Below are positions 7,144-14,248 of a DNA stretch of 20,326 nt, in pieces. Positions within the stretch are counted from its first letter, which is position 1. Every line of letters starts with the position of its first letter. The notes under the pieces were generated by a model. That model had not been told where the DNA came from. It made no database searches and saw only the letters and a list, made by a program, of their open reading frames with translations. The position numbers were made by a program, and so were the translations under genes. Source of the stretch: an uncultured Oscillospiraceae bacterium (GTDB lineage: Bacteria > Bacillota > Clostridia > Oscillospirales > Oscillospiraceae). Location of the stretch: positions 1 through 20,326 of the forward strand of contig CAKUKL010000006.1 of the NCBI GenBank assembly GCA_934662925.1, read 5' to 3'.

Positions 7144-8192
7144 TGTTTGCCACCTGCCTTCCGATTGCTGCCGCCGATACCGGCAATCTCCTTCTTCTCC
7201 GCCGCGGCCGTTTTCGCCTTCCGCTTGTGGTACAACTCACCGGGCAGCTTCGCAAGGCTCAGCACGCCCTTGGGCAGGTACTGGATCAGCAGGATCAGAA
7301 TAATGCCGGTGATGAGCGGGGAAATGGTCTCGGTAAAGCGCATGGCCTCCGGCAGAATGTTCATGATGGCGCCGCCGGTCACGGGGCCGGCAATGGCGAA
7401 GTCGGTACCACCCATGATAGCGTAGATCTGGACGTAGATATTTTTCCACATGCTGTAGTTGGCGGGGTAGACATACTGCTTATAGTGAACATAGAAGCAG
7501 CCGCAGAAGGCCACCAGCATAGAGGCCACCACATAAGCCATCAGCTTGTAGCGGAACCGGTTGATGCCGATGGAGTCGGCCAGACGGGCGTTCTTTCCGA
7601 TGGCCGCCCACGCTCTGCCGCTCCAGGAGGCGTAGAAGCACATGGTCACCAGCATGACGATGCCCAGCATGATAAGCATGACATAGTAGCTGGCCGCCTT
7701 GTTGTTGGAAAAAGTAATGCCGAACAGGTCGGCCATGGGCTCCACGGTGAAGCCGGTATTGCCGCCCAGAAACTTCAGGTTGCCGATAAGCACGGTGAAC
7801 ATCATGCAGACCACCTGCGTCAACATGACAAAGGCAAAGCCGCCGCTGCCGCTGCTGATGAGCACGTAGCCCAGCCCCAGCGCCAGCACGAAGGAGATCA
7901 CCATGCAGATGGGAAGAGCCTGCCAGTTGTTCAGCCCGGTAAACTTGGTGATGGCCGCGGACAGGTATGCGCCCACGCCCCAGAAGGTGGGGATGGTCAT
8001 GTTGATCAGGCCGCAGCGCATGCCAAGCAGGAACGAGATGCCCAGTATCGCGCTGCAGATAGAGATGATGGCCACGTTCTGATAGTAGGGCGAGGTGAAT
8101 ACCAGCGGGAAGGCAAACGCTGCGATGTACAGGATGACGCCGACCCAGAACTTCGGATTTTTTCGGATCCGTGCGCCGAGAGATGTTTTCAT
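7140..8192 (-). CDS. livM: Liv-type ABC transporter permease LivM
   Basis: A 350-residue polytopic membrane protein with many hydrophobic segments beginning with FWVGVILYIAAFAFPLVF near residues 15-32. The motif GRAWAAIGKNARLADSIGINRFRYKLMAYVVAS is the cytoplasmic coupling loop of LivM/LivH permeases that docks on the ATPases. The C-terminal 25 residues are charged (Lys/Arg/Glu-rich). It pairs with LivH to form the translocation pore. The start ATG at 8192 has GGGGGAG six bases upstream, and the gene begins 13 bases after the livH stop. Confidence 0.94.
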   Translation of the reverse strand: MKTSLGARIRKNPKFWVGVILYIAAFAFPLVFTSPYYQNVAIISICSAILGISFLLGMRCGLINMTIPTFWGVGAYLSAAITKFTGLNNWQALPICMVISFVLALGLGYVLISSGSGGFAFVMLTQVVCMMFTVLIGNLKFLGGNTGFTVEPMADLFGITFSNNKAASYYVMLIMLGIVMLVTMCFYASWSGRAWAAIGKNARLADSIGINRFRYKLMAYVVASMLVAFCGCFYVHYKQYVYPANYSMWKNIYVQIYAIMGGTDFAIAGPVTGGAIMNILPEAMRFTETISPLITGIILILLIQYLPKGVLSLAKLPGELYHKRKAKTAAAEKKEIAGIGGSNRKAGGKQ

Positions 8193-8205
8193 AGTCTTCT
8201 CCCCC

Positions 8206-9087
8206 TTAAATACCGATCTCGATGTGGTGACCCAGCAGACCGTTGGGCCGGAAGTACAGGATCACGCCGATGACCAGGAACACCACCAGCTGGATCATGC
8301 CGCCGATGAAGTACTGACCGAAGGCCAGCATCTCGCCGATGAGCAGGCCGCCGATCACGGCGCCGGGAAGGCTGTCCCGCCCGCCCAGCATGGTCATGAG
8401 CATGACCGTCCAGATCACGTTGCTGCCCATGGAGGAATCGATGCCGAAGGAGGGGGCCAGAATGCACCCCGCCAGCCCCGCCACAGCGCAGGCAAGGCCC
8501 ATGGTCAGGCAGTACACCGTGTTAGCCCGGATACCCTGAAGCGCCGCCGCCTCGGGATCCAGCGCCACCGCCCGCATGGCCCGTCCGAACCGGGTCTTTT
8601 TGAATACAAAAAACAGAATGATGGTGACGATGATACCCACGACGATCATCATGACCTTGTCATAGGCAATGCTGACGCCGCAGATCTTCAGCCGTCCGGG
8701 GAACACGGACGCCACAGAGTGAGGCTCCGTGCCGAAAACGATCAAAATCAGCTGGTTGAGCACGATCTGCAAGCCCATGGACACGATCATGGTGGACAGG
8801 AACCCGCCGCTGGTGATCCGCAACTGATGCTTGCGGATGGTGAGCAGATAAGCCAGTACACCCACCAGGAACGAACCGGCGGTGGCCAGCAGCACCACGA
8901 TGGCATACGGCAGTCCCGTGTTCTCCGACAGATACCATGTGAAATAGGCTCCGATGGTGTAGAACATGCCGTAGCACACGAAAATGATCTTGTTCACCGA
9001 GCAGATCAGCACATTTCCGGCGGCCAGCAGCACATAGACCAGCCCCATCGCCAATCCGTCAAATACAAGCTGGAAAAACAGTCTCAT
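8206..9087 (-). CDS. livH: Liv-type ABC transporter permease LivH
   Basis: A 293-residue permease with about eight hydrophobic segments. The start MRLFFQLVFDGLAMGLVYVL is typical of LivH, with the GLxxGxxYxL pattern. The loop KTRFGRAMRAVALDPEAAALQGIRAN is the coupling loop, and MGSNVIWTVMLMTMLGGRDSLPGAVIGGLLIG is the family's conserved C-terminal part. The ATG at 9087 has GGGGAGG seven bases upstream. It follows the D-2-hydroxyacid dehydrogenase gene by 41 bases and is the first transporter gene of the operon. Confidence 0.94.
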   Translation of the reverse strand: MRLFFQLVFDGLAMGLVYVLLAAGNVLICSVNKIIFVCYGMFYTIGAYFTWYLSENTGLPYAIVVLLATAGSFLVGVLAYLLTIRKHQLRITSGGFLSTMIVSMGLQIVLNQLILIVFGTEPHSVASVFPGRLKICGVSIAYDKVMMIVVGIIVTIILFFVFKKTRFGRAMRAVALDPEAAALQGIRANTVYCLTMGLACAVAGLAGCILAPSFGIDSSMGSNVIWTVMLMTMLGGRDSLPGAVIGGLLIGEMLAFGQYFIGGMIQLVVFLVIGVILYFRPNGLLGHHIEIGI

Positions 9088-9128
9088 TGCTTATCCTCCC
9101 CTTTGTTCTTTCACAATCAAGCTGTCTG

Positions 9129-10115
9129 TTATCCAAGGTAATCCGGATTGAGCAGATCTGCAGGAAGCAGCTGCCGTCCGGCAAAGAAATCATCCATGAT
9201 GTCCACCGCCTTGCGGTAGGTCGCCCAAAGCGCCTCCTTGGTCTGGCTGGACACATGGGGGGTGAGCACCACGTTGTCCAGACCGAACAGAGGATTGTCT
9301 CTGGGGCTGGGCTCCTGTTCAAAAACGTCGAGGCCCGCGCCGGCGAGCTGTCCGGCCTTCAGCGCCTCGTACAGCGCCTGCTCGTCCACGATCTTTCCCC
9401 GTGCCGTGCAGGTGAGCACCGCGTCGGGCTTCATCCGCGCCAGCATATCCTGCCCCACGGACATATGGGTCTCCGGCGAATAGGGCGCATGGATGCTCAC
9501 CGCATCGCTGCGGGAAAACAGTTCTGCCAACTCTACCGGCTCCACGCCAAGACGCTCCGCCTCCTCCCCCGTCAGGAAGGGGTCGTATACCAGGATCCGG
9601 CAGTCAAAGCCACGGAGCAGTTCGGCCAGCCGCCGGCCAATGGCGCCGAAGCCGTAGATACCTACGGTCTTCCCCACCGTTTCGGAACCGATGTTCTTTA
9701 CCCACATGCCGGACTCCACTGTCTTCCGATTGACCCGGAGCTGGCGGCGCAGGGCCAGAATGTGAGTCAGCGCCATCTCTGCCACGCTGTCAGACAGTGT
9801 CCCCGTGGTCCGGGTCACGCAGATGCCATGGCTGCTGGCCGCCTTCAGGTCCACCTTGTCGAAGCCCACTCCGAACCGGATGAGCAGCCGGCACCGGCCG
9901 GTCAGCTGTCCGAATATCTCCTCGTTGTAGGGCTCTACGTCGATCAGACCCGCGTCGGACCGGTTCAGCTCTGCCACCACCTCTTCGGTGTGAAAGGGCT
10001 TCTGCGGCAGCCACACATATTCAATGTTCTTTTCCGCCGCGTATTCGGCAATGTTTCGATTCAACTCATCAAATATCGGAGAATGCTCCCCGAAAAACGA
10101 CACCAGTCGTCTCAT
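9129..10115 (-). CDS. NAD-dependent D-2-hydroxyacid dehydrogenase family protein
   Basis: A 328-residue protein of the phosphoglycerate dehydrogenase-like family, which interconverts 2-keto acids and D-2-hydroxy acids with NAD(P). The Rossmann loop GFGAIG is at 155-160, followed by VYDPF with the NAD-favouring Asp178. The catalytic triad is visible: Arg239 in TARGKIVDEQAL, Glu268 in DVFEQEP and His287 in LTPHVSSQT. The N-terminal substrate domain includes LLIRFGVGFDKVDL. An upstream in-frame ATG at 10160 exists, but the start at 10115-10113 is chosen because GGAG lies five bases upstream and the protein then starts at the expected position. It is the first gene of the importer operon, so it likely acts on the imported compound or a downstream keto or hydroxy acid. 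Confidence 0.92.
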   Translation of the reverse strand: MRRLVSFFGEHSPIFDELNRNIAEYAAEKNIEYVWLPQKPFHTEEVVAELNRSDAGLIDVEPYNEEIFGQLTGRCRLLIRFGVGFDKVDLKAASSHGICVTRTTGTLSDSVAEMALTHILALRRQLRVNRKTVESGMWVKNIGSETVGKTVGIYGFGAIGRRLAELLRGFDCRILVYDPFLTGEEAERLGVEPVELAELFSRSDAVSIHAPYSPETHMSVGQDMLARMKPDAVLTCTARGKIVDEQALYEALKAGQLAGAGLDVFEQEPSPRDNPLFGLDNVVLTPHVSSQTKEALWATYRKAVDIMDDFFAGRQLLPADLLNPDYLG

Positions 10116-10216
10116 ACCATCTCCAACCTCTCCCATAGGCGTGCTGCTCATCTCACGCACATTTTTATGATTCTTTTATTATTTATATTATCTATTTTCC
10201 CGTTTCATCCATTTTT

Positions 10217-10230
10217 GCAAATCGATTTCC
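10217..10230 (-). promoter_or_regulatory. Candidate LacI-family operator of the dehydrogenase-liv operon
   Basis: GCAAATCGATTTCC contains a perfect 10-bp palindrome (AAATCGATTT) centred on CG. It lies just downstream of the predicted transcription start, where a LacI-type repressor would block initiation. It matches the operator in front of lacI at 9 of 14 positions and the kinase operator at 8. Confidence 0.4.
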
Positions 10231-10244
10231 GTGTCTTTATGAAC

Positions 10245-10273
10245 ACTATATCATACTTTTTACATGCTTTCAA
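10245..10273 (-). promoter_or_regulatory. Promoter of the dehydrogenase-liv-SDR operon
   Basis: On the minus strand, TTGAAA (10273-10268) and TATAGT (10250-10245) have a 17-base spacer, about 120 bases before the dehydrogenase start. This is the only strong sigma-A-like pair seen in the 10116-10356 gap. The part of the gap nearest the kinase stop holds short repeats but no convincing terminator. Confidence 0.65.
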
Positions 10274-10356
10274 TCAAAACAGCACTGGCATCTTAGACAA
10301 AATCACTGTTTTAGATTTGGCGCAAAAGTCTTTTTCGTCGCTTTTGACGGCCTGAT

Positions 10357-11877
10357 TCACTCCCACGCCCCCAGTTCCCGCCGCATCTCCCGCCAGAGAC
10401 CGTCCAGCGATTCGATCGTATTAAGATACAGCCGATAGCGCCGGTCATAATAACTGCGGTACTCCGCTCTGGGGTACACAACGGGGCGGAACCGCACCAT
10501 ACGCCGGACAGCATCCTCTACGGAAGGCGCATCCCCCTCCGCCGCGGCCAGCATAACGGCGCAGCCGAAGGCCCCCGTCTCCCGGATGTCCGCCGCCTCC
10601 ACCGGATAGCCCAGAATGTCCGCAAACATCTGGACCCACACCTCCGACCGGGCCGCGCCGCCGGACAGGCGGATGACACGCACCGGATCCGTTCGGGAGC
10701 GCAGCAACCGCTCAAAATGCCAACGGTGCGCGAACACTACGCCCTCATACACGCTGCGGAGAAGCACACCCCGGTCCTGGTGCTCCATCAGGCCCACAAA
10801 GGCGCCCATTCCTGCGGGATTTACGTTGCTCGCCATAACAAAAGGCAGGAAAATTGGGCCGAAGCTCTTTTCCGGGACGGCGGCCACCAGCCGGTTGGCC
10901 TCGTCATAAATCGCCCCGCCGCCCGGCTCCGGACAAAGGATCCGCCGGAGCATCCACTCCAGATTTCCGGCAGAAGTGGGGCTGGACTCTTCGATCAGGT
11001 ATTTCCCGCCTTGGCAGAACAGGGAATTCATGGCCACAGTACCGTCTGTCACAGGCGCGTTGCTGACATACTCATTGATGCTCCATGTCCCCGCGATCAT
11101 GCAGACCTGTTCCTGTTCCACAGCGCCCACCGCCAATGCGCAGGCGTTGATGTCGAACATTCCGCCGTACACCGGGGTACCGGCGGCAAGTCCGCACTCC
11201 AGCGCGGCCTCCTCCGTAACACGACCGCAGAGCTTTGTGCTTTCGCACAGCGGCGGCAGGGCATCCCACACCTGTTCGATGCCGAACAGGCGGAGAAGCT
11301 CCCGGTCATAGCTTCTGGTGTTCAGGTTCATCAGGTTCGTACCCGACATGTCACTCATTTCCGCCCCGGCTTTTCCCGTCAGGCGGAAGCGGATGTAATC
11401 CTTGCAGCAGAACACCCACCGGGTCCGCTCCATCGTTTCCGGCTCGTGATCCCGCAGCCACGCCAGCAGAGCCGCCGGCTGACAGGCCATGACGTTCTGC
11501 AGGGACAGCCGGAAGGCCCGGGCATTCGTCCCGTCCTGCTTCCAGCGCTCCGCGTAATCCATCGCCCGGGTGTCCGCGGAGAGAATGCCCTTGCGCACCG
11601 GCCGGCCGTCTTTTCCCCAGAGGTACAGCCCCTTCCCGTGGCCGCAGCAGGCCGCGGCGCGGATCTCCTCCGGCCGGATCCCCGCCCGGCTCACCGCCTC
11701 GCGGATGACCCGGCAGTTGGCCTGCCACATATCTTCCATGTCCCGCTCCGCATGACCCGGCAGACTGGCGCACTGCTCCGTCTCCGTGGCAGCCACCGCC
11801 ACCTCGCGGCCCCTCTCATCGTAAATGGCCGCTTTGGTCGCTGTCCCGCCGTTGTCGATCCCGACGTAATACTTCAT
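10357..11877 (-). CDS. FGGY-family sugar kinase, L-xylulose kinase (LyxK)-like
   Basis: A 506-residue full-length FGGY kinase. It resembles E. coli LyxK, as recalled, in many blocks: GHGKGLYLWGKDGRPV at 79-94, ILSADTRAM at 98-106, GGMFDINACAL at 238-248 with Asp242 as the likely catalytic base, ESSPTSAGNLEWM, YEGVVFAHRWHFERL and LSGGAARSEVWVQMFADILG. The N-terminal phosphate loop is IDNGGTATKAAIYD at 7-20. It transfers phosphate from ATP to a ketose or similar sugar in the cytoplasm; L-xylulose is the best guess from similarity but is not proven. An in-frame ATG at 11898 exists; the ATG at 11877 is preferred because it aligns with the family N-terminus, although its GGTGGG ribosome site is modest. 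It lies behind the lacI terminator and its own operator. Confidence 0.9.
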   Translation of the reverse strand: MKYYVGIDNGGTATKAAIYDERGREVAVAATETEQCASLPGHAERDMEDMWQANCRVIREAVSRAGIRPEEIRAAACCGHGKGLYLWGKDGRPVRKGILSADTRAMDYAERWKQDGTNARAFRLSLQNVMACQPAALLAWLRDHEPETMERTRWVFCCKDYIRFRLTGKAGAEMSDMSGTNLMNLNTRSYDRELLRLFGIEQVWDALPPLCESTKLCGRVTEEAALECGLAAGTPVYGGMFDINACALAVGAVEQEQVCMIAGTWSINEYVSNAPVTDGTVAMNSLFCQGGKYLIEESSPTSAGNLEWMLRRILCPEPGGGAIYDEANRLVAAVPEKSFGPIFLPFVMASNVNPAGMGAFVGLMEHQDRGVLLRSVYEGVVFAHRWHFERLLRSRTDPVRVIRLSGGAARSEVWVQMFADILGYPVEAADIRETGAFGCAVMLAAAEGDAPSVEDAVRRMVRFRPVVYPRAEYRSYYDRRYRLYLNTIESLDGLWREMRRELGAWE

Positions 11878-11913
11878 AAGCACCCACCGTCCAAACATTC
11901 ATTTACGCATCTT

Positions 11914-11927
11914 TGCAATCGTTTGCA
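11914..11927 (-). promoter_or_regulatory. LacI-family operator upstream of the FGGY kinase
   Basis: TGCAATCGTTTGCA is a near-perfect palindrome centred on CG, fitting the TGNAANCGNTNNCA pattern of LacI/CcpA-type regulators. It lies 37 bases before the kinase start, in the gap after lacI. No good promoter could be placed with confidence in this gap. Confidence 0.65.
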
Positions 11928-11938
11928 GAGATGTTCCG

Positions 11939-11973
11939 AAAAATACCAGTCAAAATTTTTGACTGGTATTTTT
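11939..11973 (-). terminator. Rho-independent terminator of the lacI-type gene
   Basis: A 17-bp inverted repeat (11939-11955 with 11957-11973) has AT outer ends and a GC-containing core (TACCAGTC). The A-run at the plus-strand left end reads as a T-run on the minus strand, giving a terminator for lacI that would also work in the other direction. The lacI stop codon lies inside the stem at 11972-11974. Confidence 0.75.
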
Positions 11974-12967
11974 ATGTTGTCTGCCGTTCCACAATTTCCG
12001 AAAAAATCAGATATTTCCGCGCCGACTCTCTTTTCTGCACTACCTTCGCCAGAATATCCGCGCAGGCGATACTCAGATCCTTCAGCCGGTTATTCAGACT
12101 GGTGAGCTGCGGCTGGCACAGCTGCGCGTAGACCGAATCGTTCACACCAATCACCGCCGCCCGCTCCGGCACAGGGATCCCCAGCTCCGCCAGCACCTGC
12201 AAACCTCCCGCGGCGCACAGGTCGGTGCCGTAGATAATGCCGTCCACCTCCGGATGGGCGGCCATCAGCTCCCGGGTAGCCCGTCGGCCGAATTCCAGCG
12301 TGTCCTCCCGGTACTCCGCCTGGAGCACCAACGGCTCCGCCCCGGGGCACAGCCGCCGGACTCCCGCTTCAAATCCGGCCTGCTTGCGCTGGTTGCTGAC
12401 CGTGTCGGAGTCATTGAGAAAGGCCATATGCCGTCGGCCCTTGTCGTAAAGAAGCTGCACACAGCTCTCCACACCATCCTGCTCGTCAGCCAGAACGCCG
12501 TACACATTGGGCAGGTTCAGATATCCATTGGAGATGACCACTGGCATGTTCTTGAGGTAGCACTTGATGAGGCGGCTGATGGCGTCGGTCTGAAACACGG
12601 AGCCGATCATCACCACCGCCACCACATGCTGGCTGGCCACCCGGCGGATACAGTCCGCCTGCGACTCCTCGTCGGAGCCGGTGTTGAAGATGATGCTGCT
12701 GTACCCTAAACTTAACAGATGGCGCTGGATGATATAGGCACCTTCCGCGTGGTGGCTGATCCGGATGTCTGACACCAGAATGCCGATAAAGCGGGTGGAC
12801 TGGTTCACCAGTCCCCGTGCGATCTCATCAGGGTAATAATTGTGTTTTTCCAACGCGGCCTTGACCTTCTGCCGCGTCTCCTCCTTGATCCCCGGCTTAT
12901 GGTTGATGACCCGTGACACAGTGCTGGCGGACACTCCCACCTCTTTGGCTATATCATAGATCGTCAC
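11972..12967 (-). CDS. LacI-family transcriptional regulator
   Basis: A 331-residue repressor. The N-terminal helix-turn-helix reads TIYDIAKEVGVSASTVSRVIN at 2-22, and the hinge helix region YYPDEIARGLV follows at about 44-54. The rest is a periplasmic-binding-like sensor domain (IGILVSDI, VVISNGYLN, GIIYGTDLCAAGGLQVL, AVIGVNDSVYAQL, LTSLNN). Family members bind a sugar-like effector and release CG-centred palindromic operators. The start is GTG at 12967-12965 with a weak GGTGG upstream. It is divergent from the DeoR-type gene and has an operator in its own promoter, suggesting autoregulation. It probably controls the neighbouring kinase and possibly the liv and ulaG operons. Confidence 0.93.
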   Translation of the reverse strand: MTIYDIAKEVGVSASTVSRVINHKPGIKEETRQKVKAALEKHNYYPDEIARGLVNQSTRFIGILVSDIRISHHAEGAYIIQRHLLSLGYSSIIFNTGSDEESQADCIRRVASQHVVAVVMIGSVFQTDAISRLIKCYLKNMPVVISNGYLNLPNVYGVLADEQDGVESCVQLLYDKGRRHMAFLNDSDTVSNQRKQAGFEAGVRRLCPGAEPLVLQAEYREDTLEFGRRATRELMAAHPEVDGIIYGTDLCAAGGLQVLAELGIPVPERAAVIGVNDSVYAQLCQPQLTSLNNRLKDLSIACADILAKVVQKRESARKYLIFSEIVERQTT

Positions 12968-12999
12968 CGAACCACCGCACTTTCACCCTGACCGCATTT

Positions 13000-13013
13000 T
13001 GCAATCGTTTTCA
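13000..13013 (-). promoter_or_regulatory. LacI-family operator in the lacI promoter
   Basis: TGCAATCGTTTTCA differs from the kinase operator at one base. It lies just downstream of the predicted lacI transcription start, consistent with negative autoregulation. Confidence 0.65.
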
Positions 13014-13023
13014 TTTCGGCTTT

Positions 13024-13052
13024 ATCTTATCACTTCTTGTCAGACTGCTCAA
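13024..13052 (-). promoter_or_regulatory. Promoter of the lacI-type gene
   Basis: On the minus strand, TTGAGC (13052-13047) and TAAGAT (13029-13024) have a 17-base spacer. The 12968-13272 gap between the divergent regulators holds this promoter, the operator and the deoR promoter. The T-rich stretch 13053-13143 shows nothing else I can name. Confidence 0.55.
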
Positions 13053-13157
13053 TACCTTTTTGTCATTTCTCTGTTTTTTGTTTGATTTCTCCAATCCTCT
13101 CCCGTCGCTTTTTGTGAAATCAACACAATGTTTTTGAAGTTTTTTAGAACGTTTCTA

Positions 13158-13185
13158 TTGACACTTCGTATTTTTATGATAGAAT
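13158..13185 (+). promoter_or_regulatory. Promoter of the DeoR-type gene
   Basis: TTGACA (13158-13163) and TAGAAT (13180-13185) have a 16-base spacer. A near-palindrome centred on CG, TAGAACGTTTCTA (13145-13157), touches the -35 box and could bind one of the two regulators; this is weak evidence. Confidence 0.6.
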
Positions 13186-13272
13186 AACATATATTAGTGA
13201 ATTCCTATGCATTTTTCCGTCCCCGGCCGCACTGATTTCCTGATTTTGATTTGAAAGGTTTGTTTAACGCCT

Positions 13273-14055
13273 ATGAAACGCAGCAACGATGTGATCCGCG
13301 AACGGCGGCATGAGATCCTAGAAGTGATCGAACGTGAGCAGGATCTCTCCATCAATCGCCTGAACAGCTTTTTCGATATCTCCGTCCTGACGCTGCGCCG
13401 CGACCTTGACGCGCTGGCGGAACAGGGACTTGTGGAGCGCTACCACGGCGGCGTACGCTTCAAGGGTCCTGCCACAGATATGCCCTACTTCGACGAAAAA
13501 CTCATGGCCAACCGGGCGGAAAAGCAGCAGATCGCCCGGTATCTCGCCTCCGCCATCCCCATTGGCTCCAATATTTTTATGAACGGCGGCACCAGCACCC
13601 TTGAGATCATCGGCCAGCTGAAAAACCACGGCGCCACCATCATCACCAATAACGTCATGGCCTTTGACGCCGCCAGCGGCGGCAACTGCTCCATTATCTG
13701 CACCGGCGGCGAGTACAACAGCGTCTGCAAGACCTACTGCGGCGAGCTTTCCACCGGCATCATCCACAAGACGCTGGCCGACTACTGCATCCTCGGCATC
13801 AACGGCATCAGCAGCCAGGTGGGCGTCACCACCTCTGTCTATGCCGAGTCCATCATCAACAGCCTGATGGCCCAGCGCTGCCGCGGCCCCATTATTCTGG
13901 CCGCCGACTCCACCAAGATCGGCAAGACCTTCTGCTTCACCAGTCTCAAACTGGAGCTGGTCAGCGAACTGGTCACCACCTCTCTGGCCGACCAACGGGA
14001 GCTGGACGCCATCGCCGCCGCCGGCGTGAAGATCACACTGGCTGACAAAATCTGA
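13273..14055 (+). CDS. DeoR/GlpR-family transcriptional regulator
   Basis: A 260-residue regulator. The N-terminal winged helix is clear: RRHEILEVIEREQDLSINRL, then DISVLTLRRDLDALAEQGLVERYHGGVRF. The C-terminal DeoR sensor domain follows (a ribose-5-phosphate-isomerase-like fold), with NGGTSTLEI, ITNNV, CTGGEYN, LGINGISSQVGVTT and LAADSTKIGKTFCF. These proteins usually sense a phosphorylated sugar. An in-frame stop at 13252-13254 limits the start to this ATG, but the nearest ribosome-site-like AAAGG is about 14 bases upstream, so initiation may be weak. It lies directly upstream of the SnoaL-lactonase block in the same direction but is separated from it by a terminator, so it is a candidate regulator of that block. 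Confidence 0.93.
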   Translation: MKRSNDVIRERRHEILEVIEREQDLSINRLNSFFDISVLTLRRDLDALAEQGLVERYHGGVRFKGPATDMPYFDEKLMANRAEKQQIARYLASAIPIGSNIFMNGGTSTLEIIGQLKNHGATIITNNVMAFDAASGGNCSIICTGGEYNSVCKTYCGELSTGIIHKTLADYCILGINGISSQVGVTTSVYAESIINSLMAQRCRGPIILAADSTKIGKTFCFTSLKLELVSELVTTSLADQRELDAIAAAGVKITLADKI

Positions 14056-14072
14056 TCACTGCCATACCGATC

Positions 14073-14120
14073 AAAGGCTCACGGGAACCTTCGTGATTCC
14101 CGTGAGCCTTTATTTCATTT
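14073..14120 (+). terminator. Rho-independent terminator after the DeoR-type gene
   Basis: A 15-bp inverted repeat (14073-14087 with 14097-14111) has a 9-base loop and is followed by TATTTCATTT. It isolates the regulator from the strong promoter that follows. Confidence 0.8.
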
Positions 14121-14156
14121 AAGATTCATATACAGTTAAAATAAATATATTTTTTC

Positions 14157-14185
14157 TTGACATCGCCCAACTTTTTAAATATAAT
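14157..14185 (+). promoter_or_regulatory. Perfect-consensus promoter of the SnoaL-lactonase block
   Basis: TTGACA (14157-14162) and TATAAT (14180-14185) with a 17-base spacer match the sigma-70/sigma-A consensus at every base. An A/T-rich tract at about 14138-14155 sits where an UP element would be. The predicted start is near 14192. Confidence 0.85.
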
Positions 14186-14214
14186 GATTAAAAACCCGCT
14201 GGGTACCAATCATT
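14183..14214 (+). promoter_or_regulatory. Dyad overlapping the -10 box and transcription start (candidate operator)
   Basis: AATGATT (14183-14189) is mirrored by AATCATT (14208-14214), with a nested ACCC-gct-GGGT in between. The dyad covers the end of the -10 box and the start site, where a repressor could silence this strong promoter. The same bases could form a 5' hairpin in the message. Confidence 0.5.
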
Positions 14215-14248
14215 TTAAGAACATACAATATAAAAAGGAGAATCCGCC

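Noticed and set aside
10303..10356. CAAAAG/CTTTTG inverted repeat after the kinase stop, considered as a terminator
   Set aside because: The stem is short and interrupted, and no T-run follows on the minus strand.
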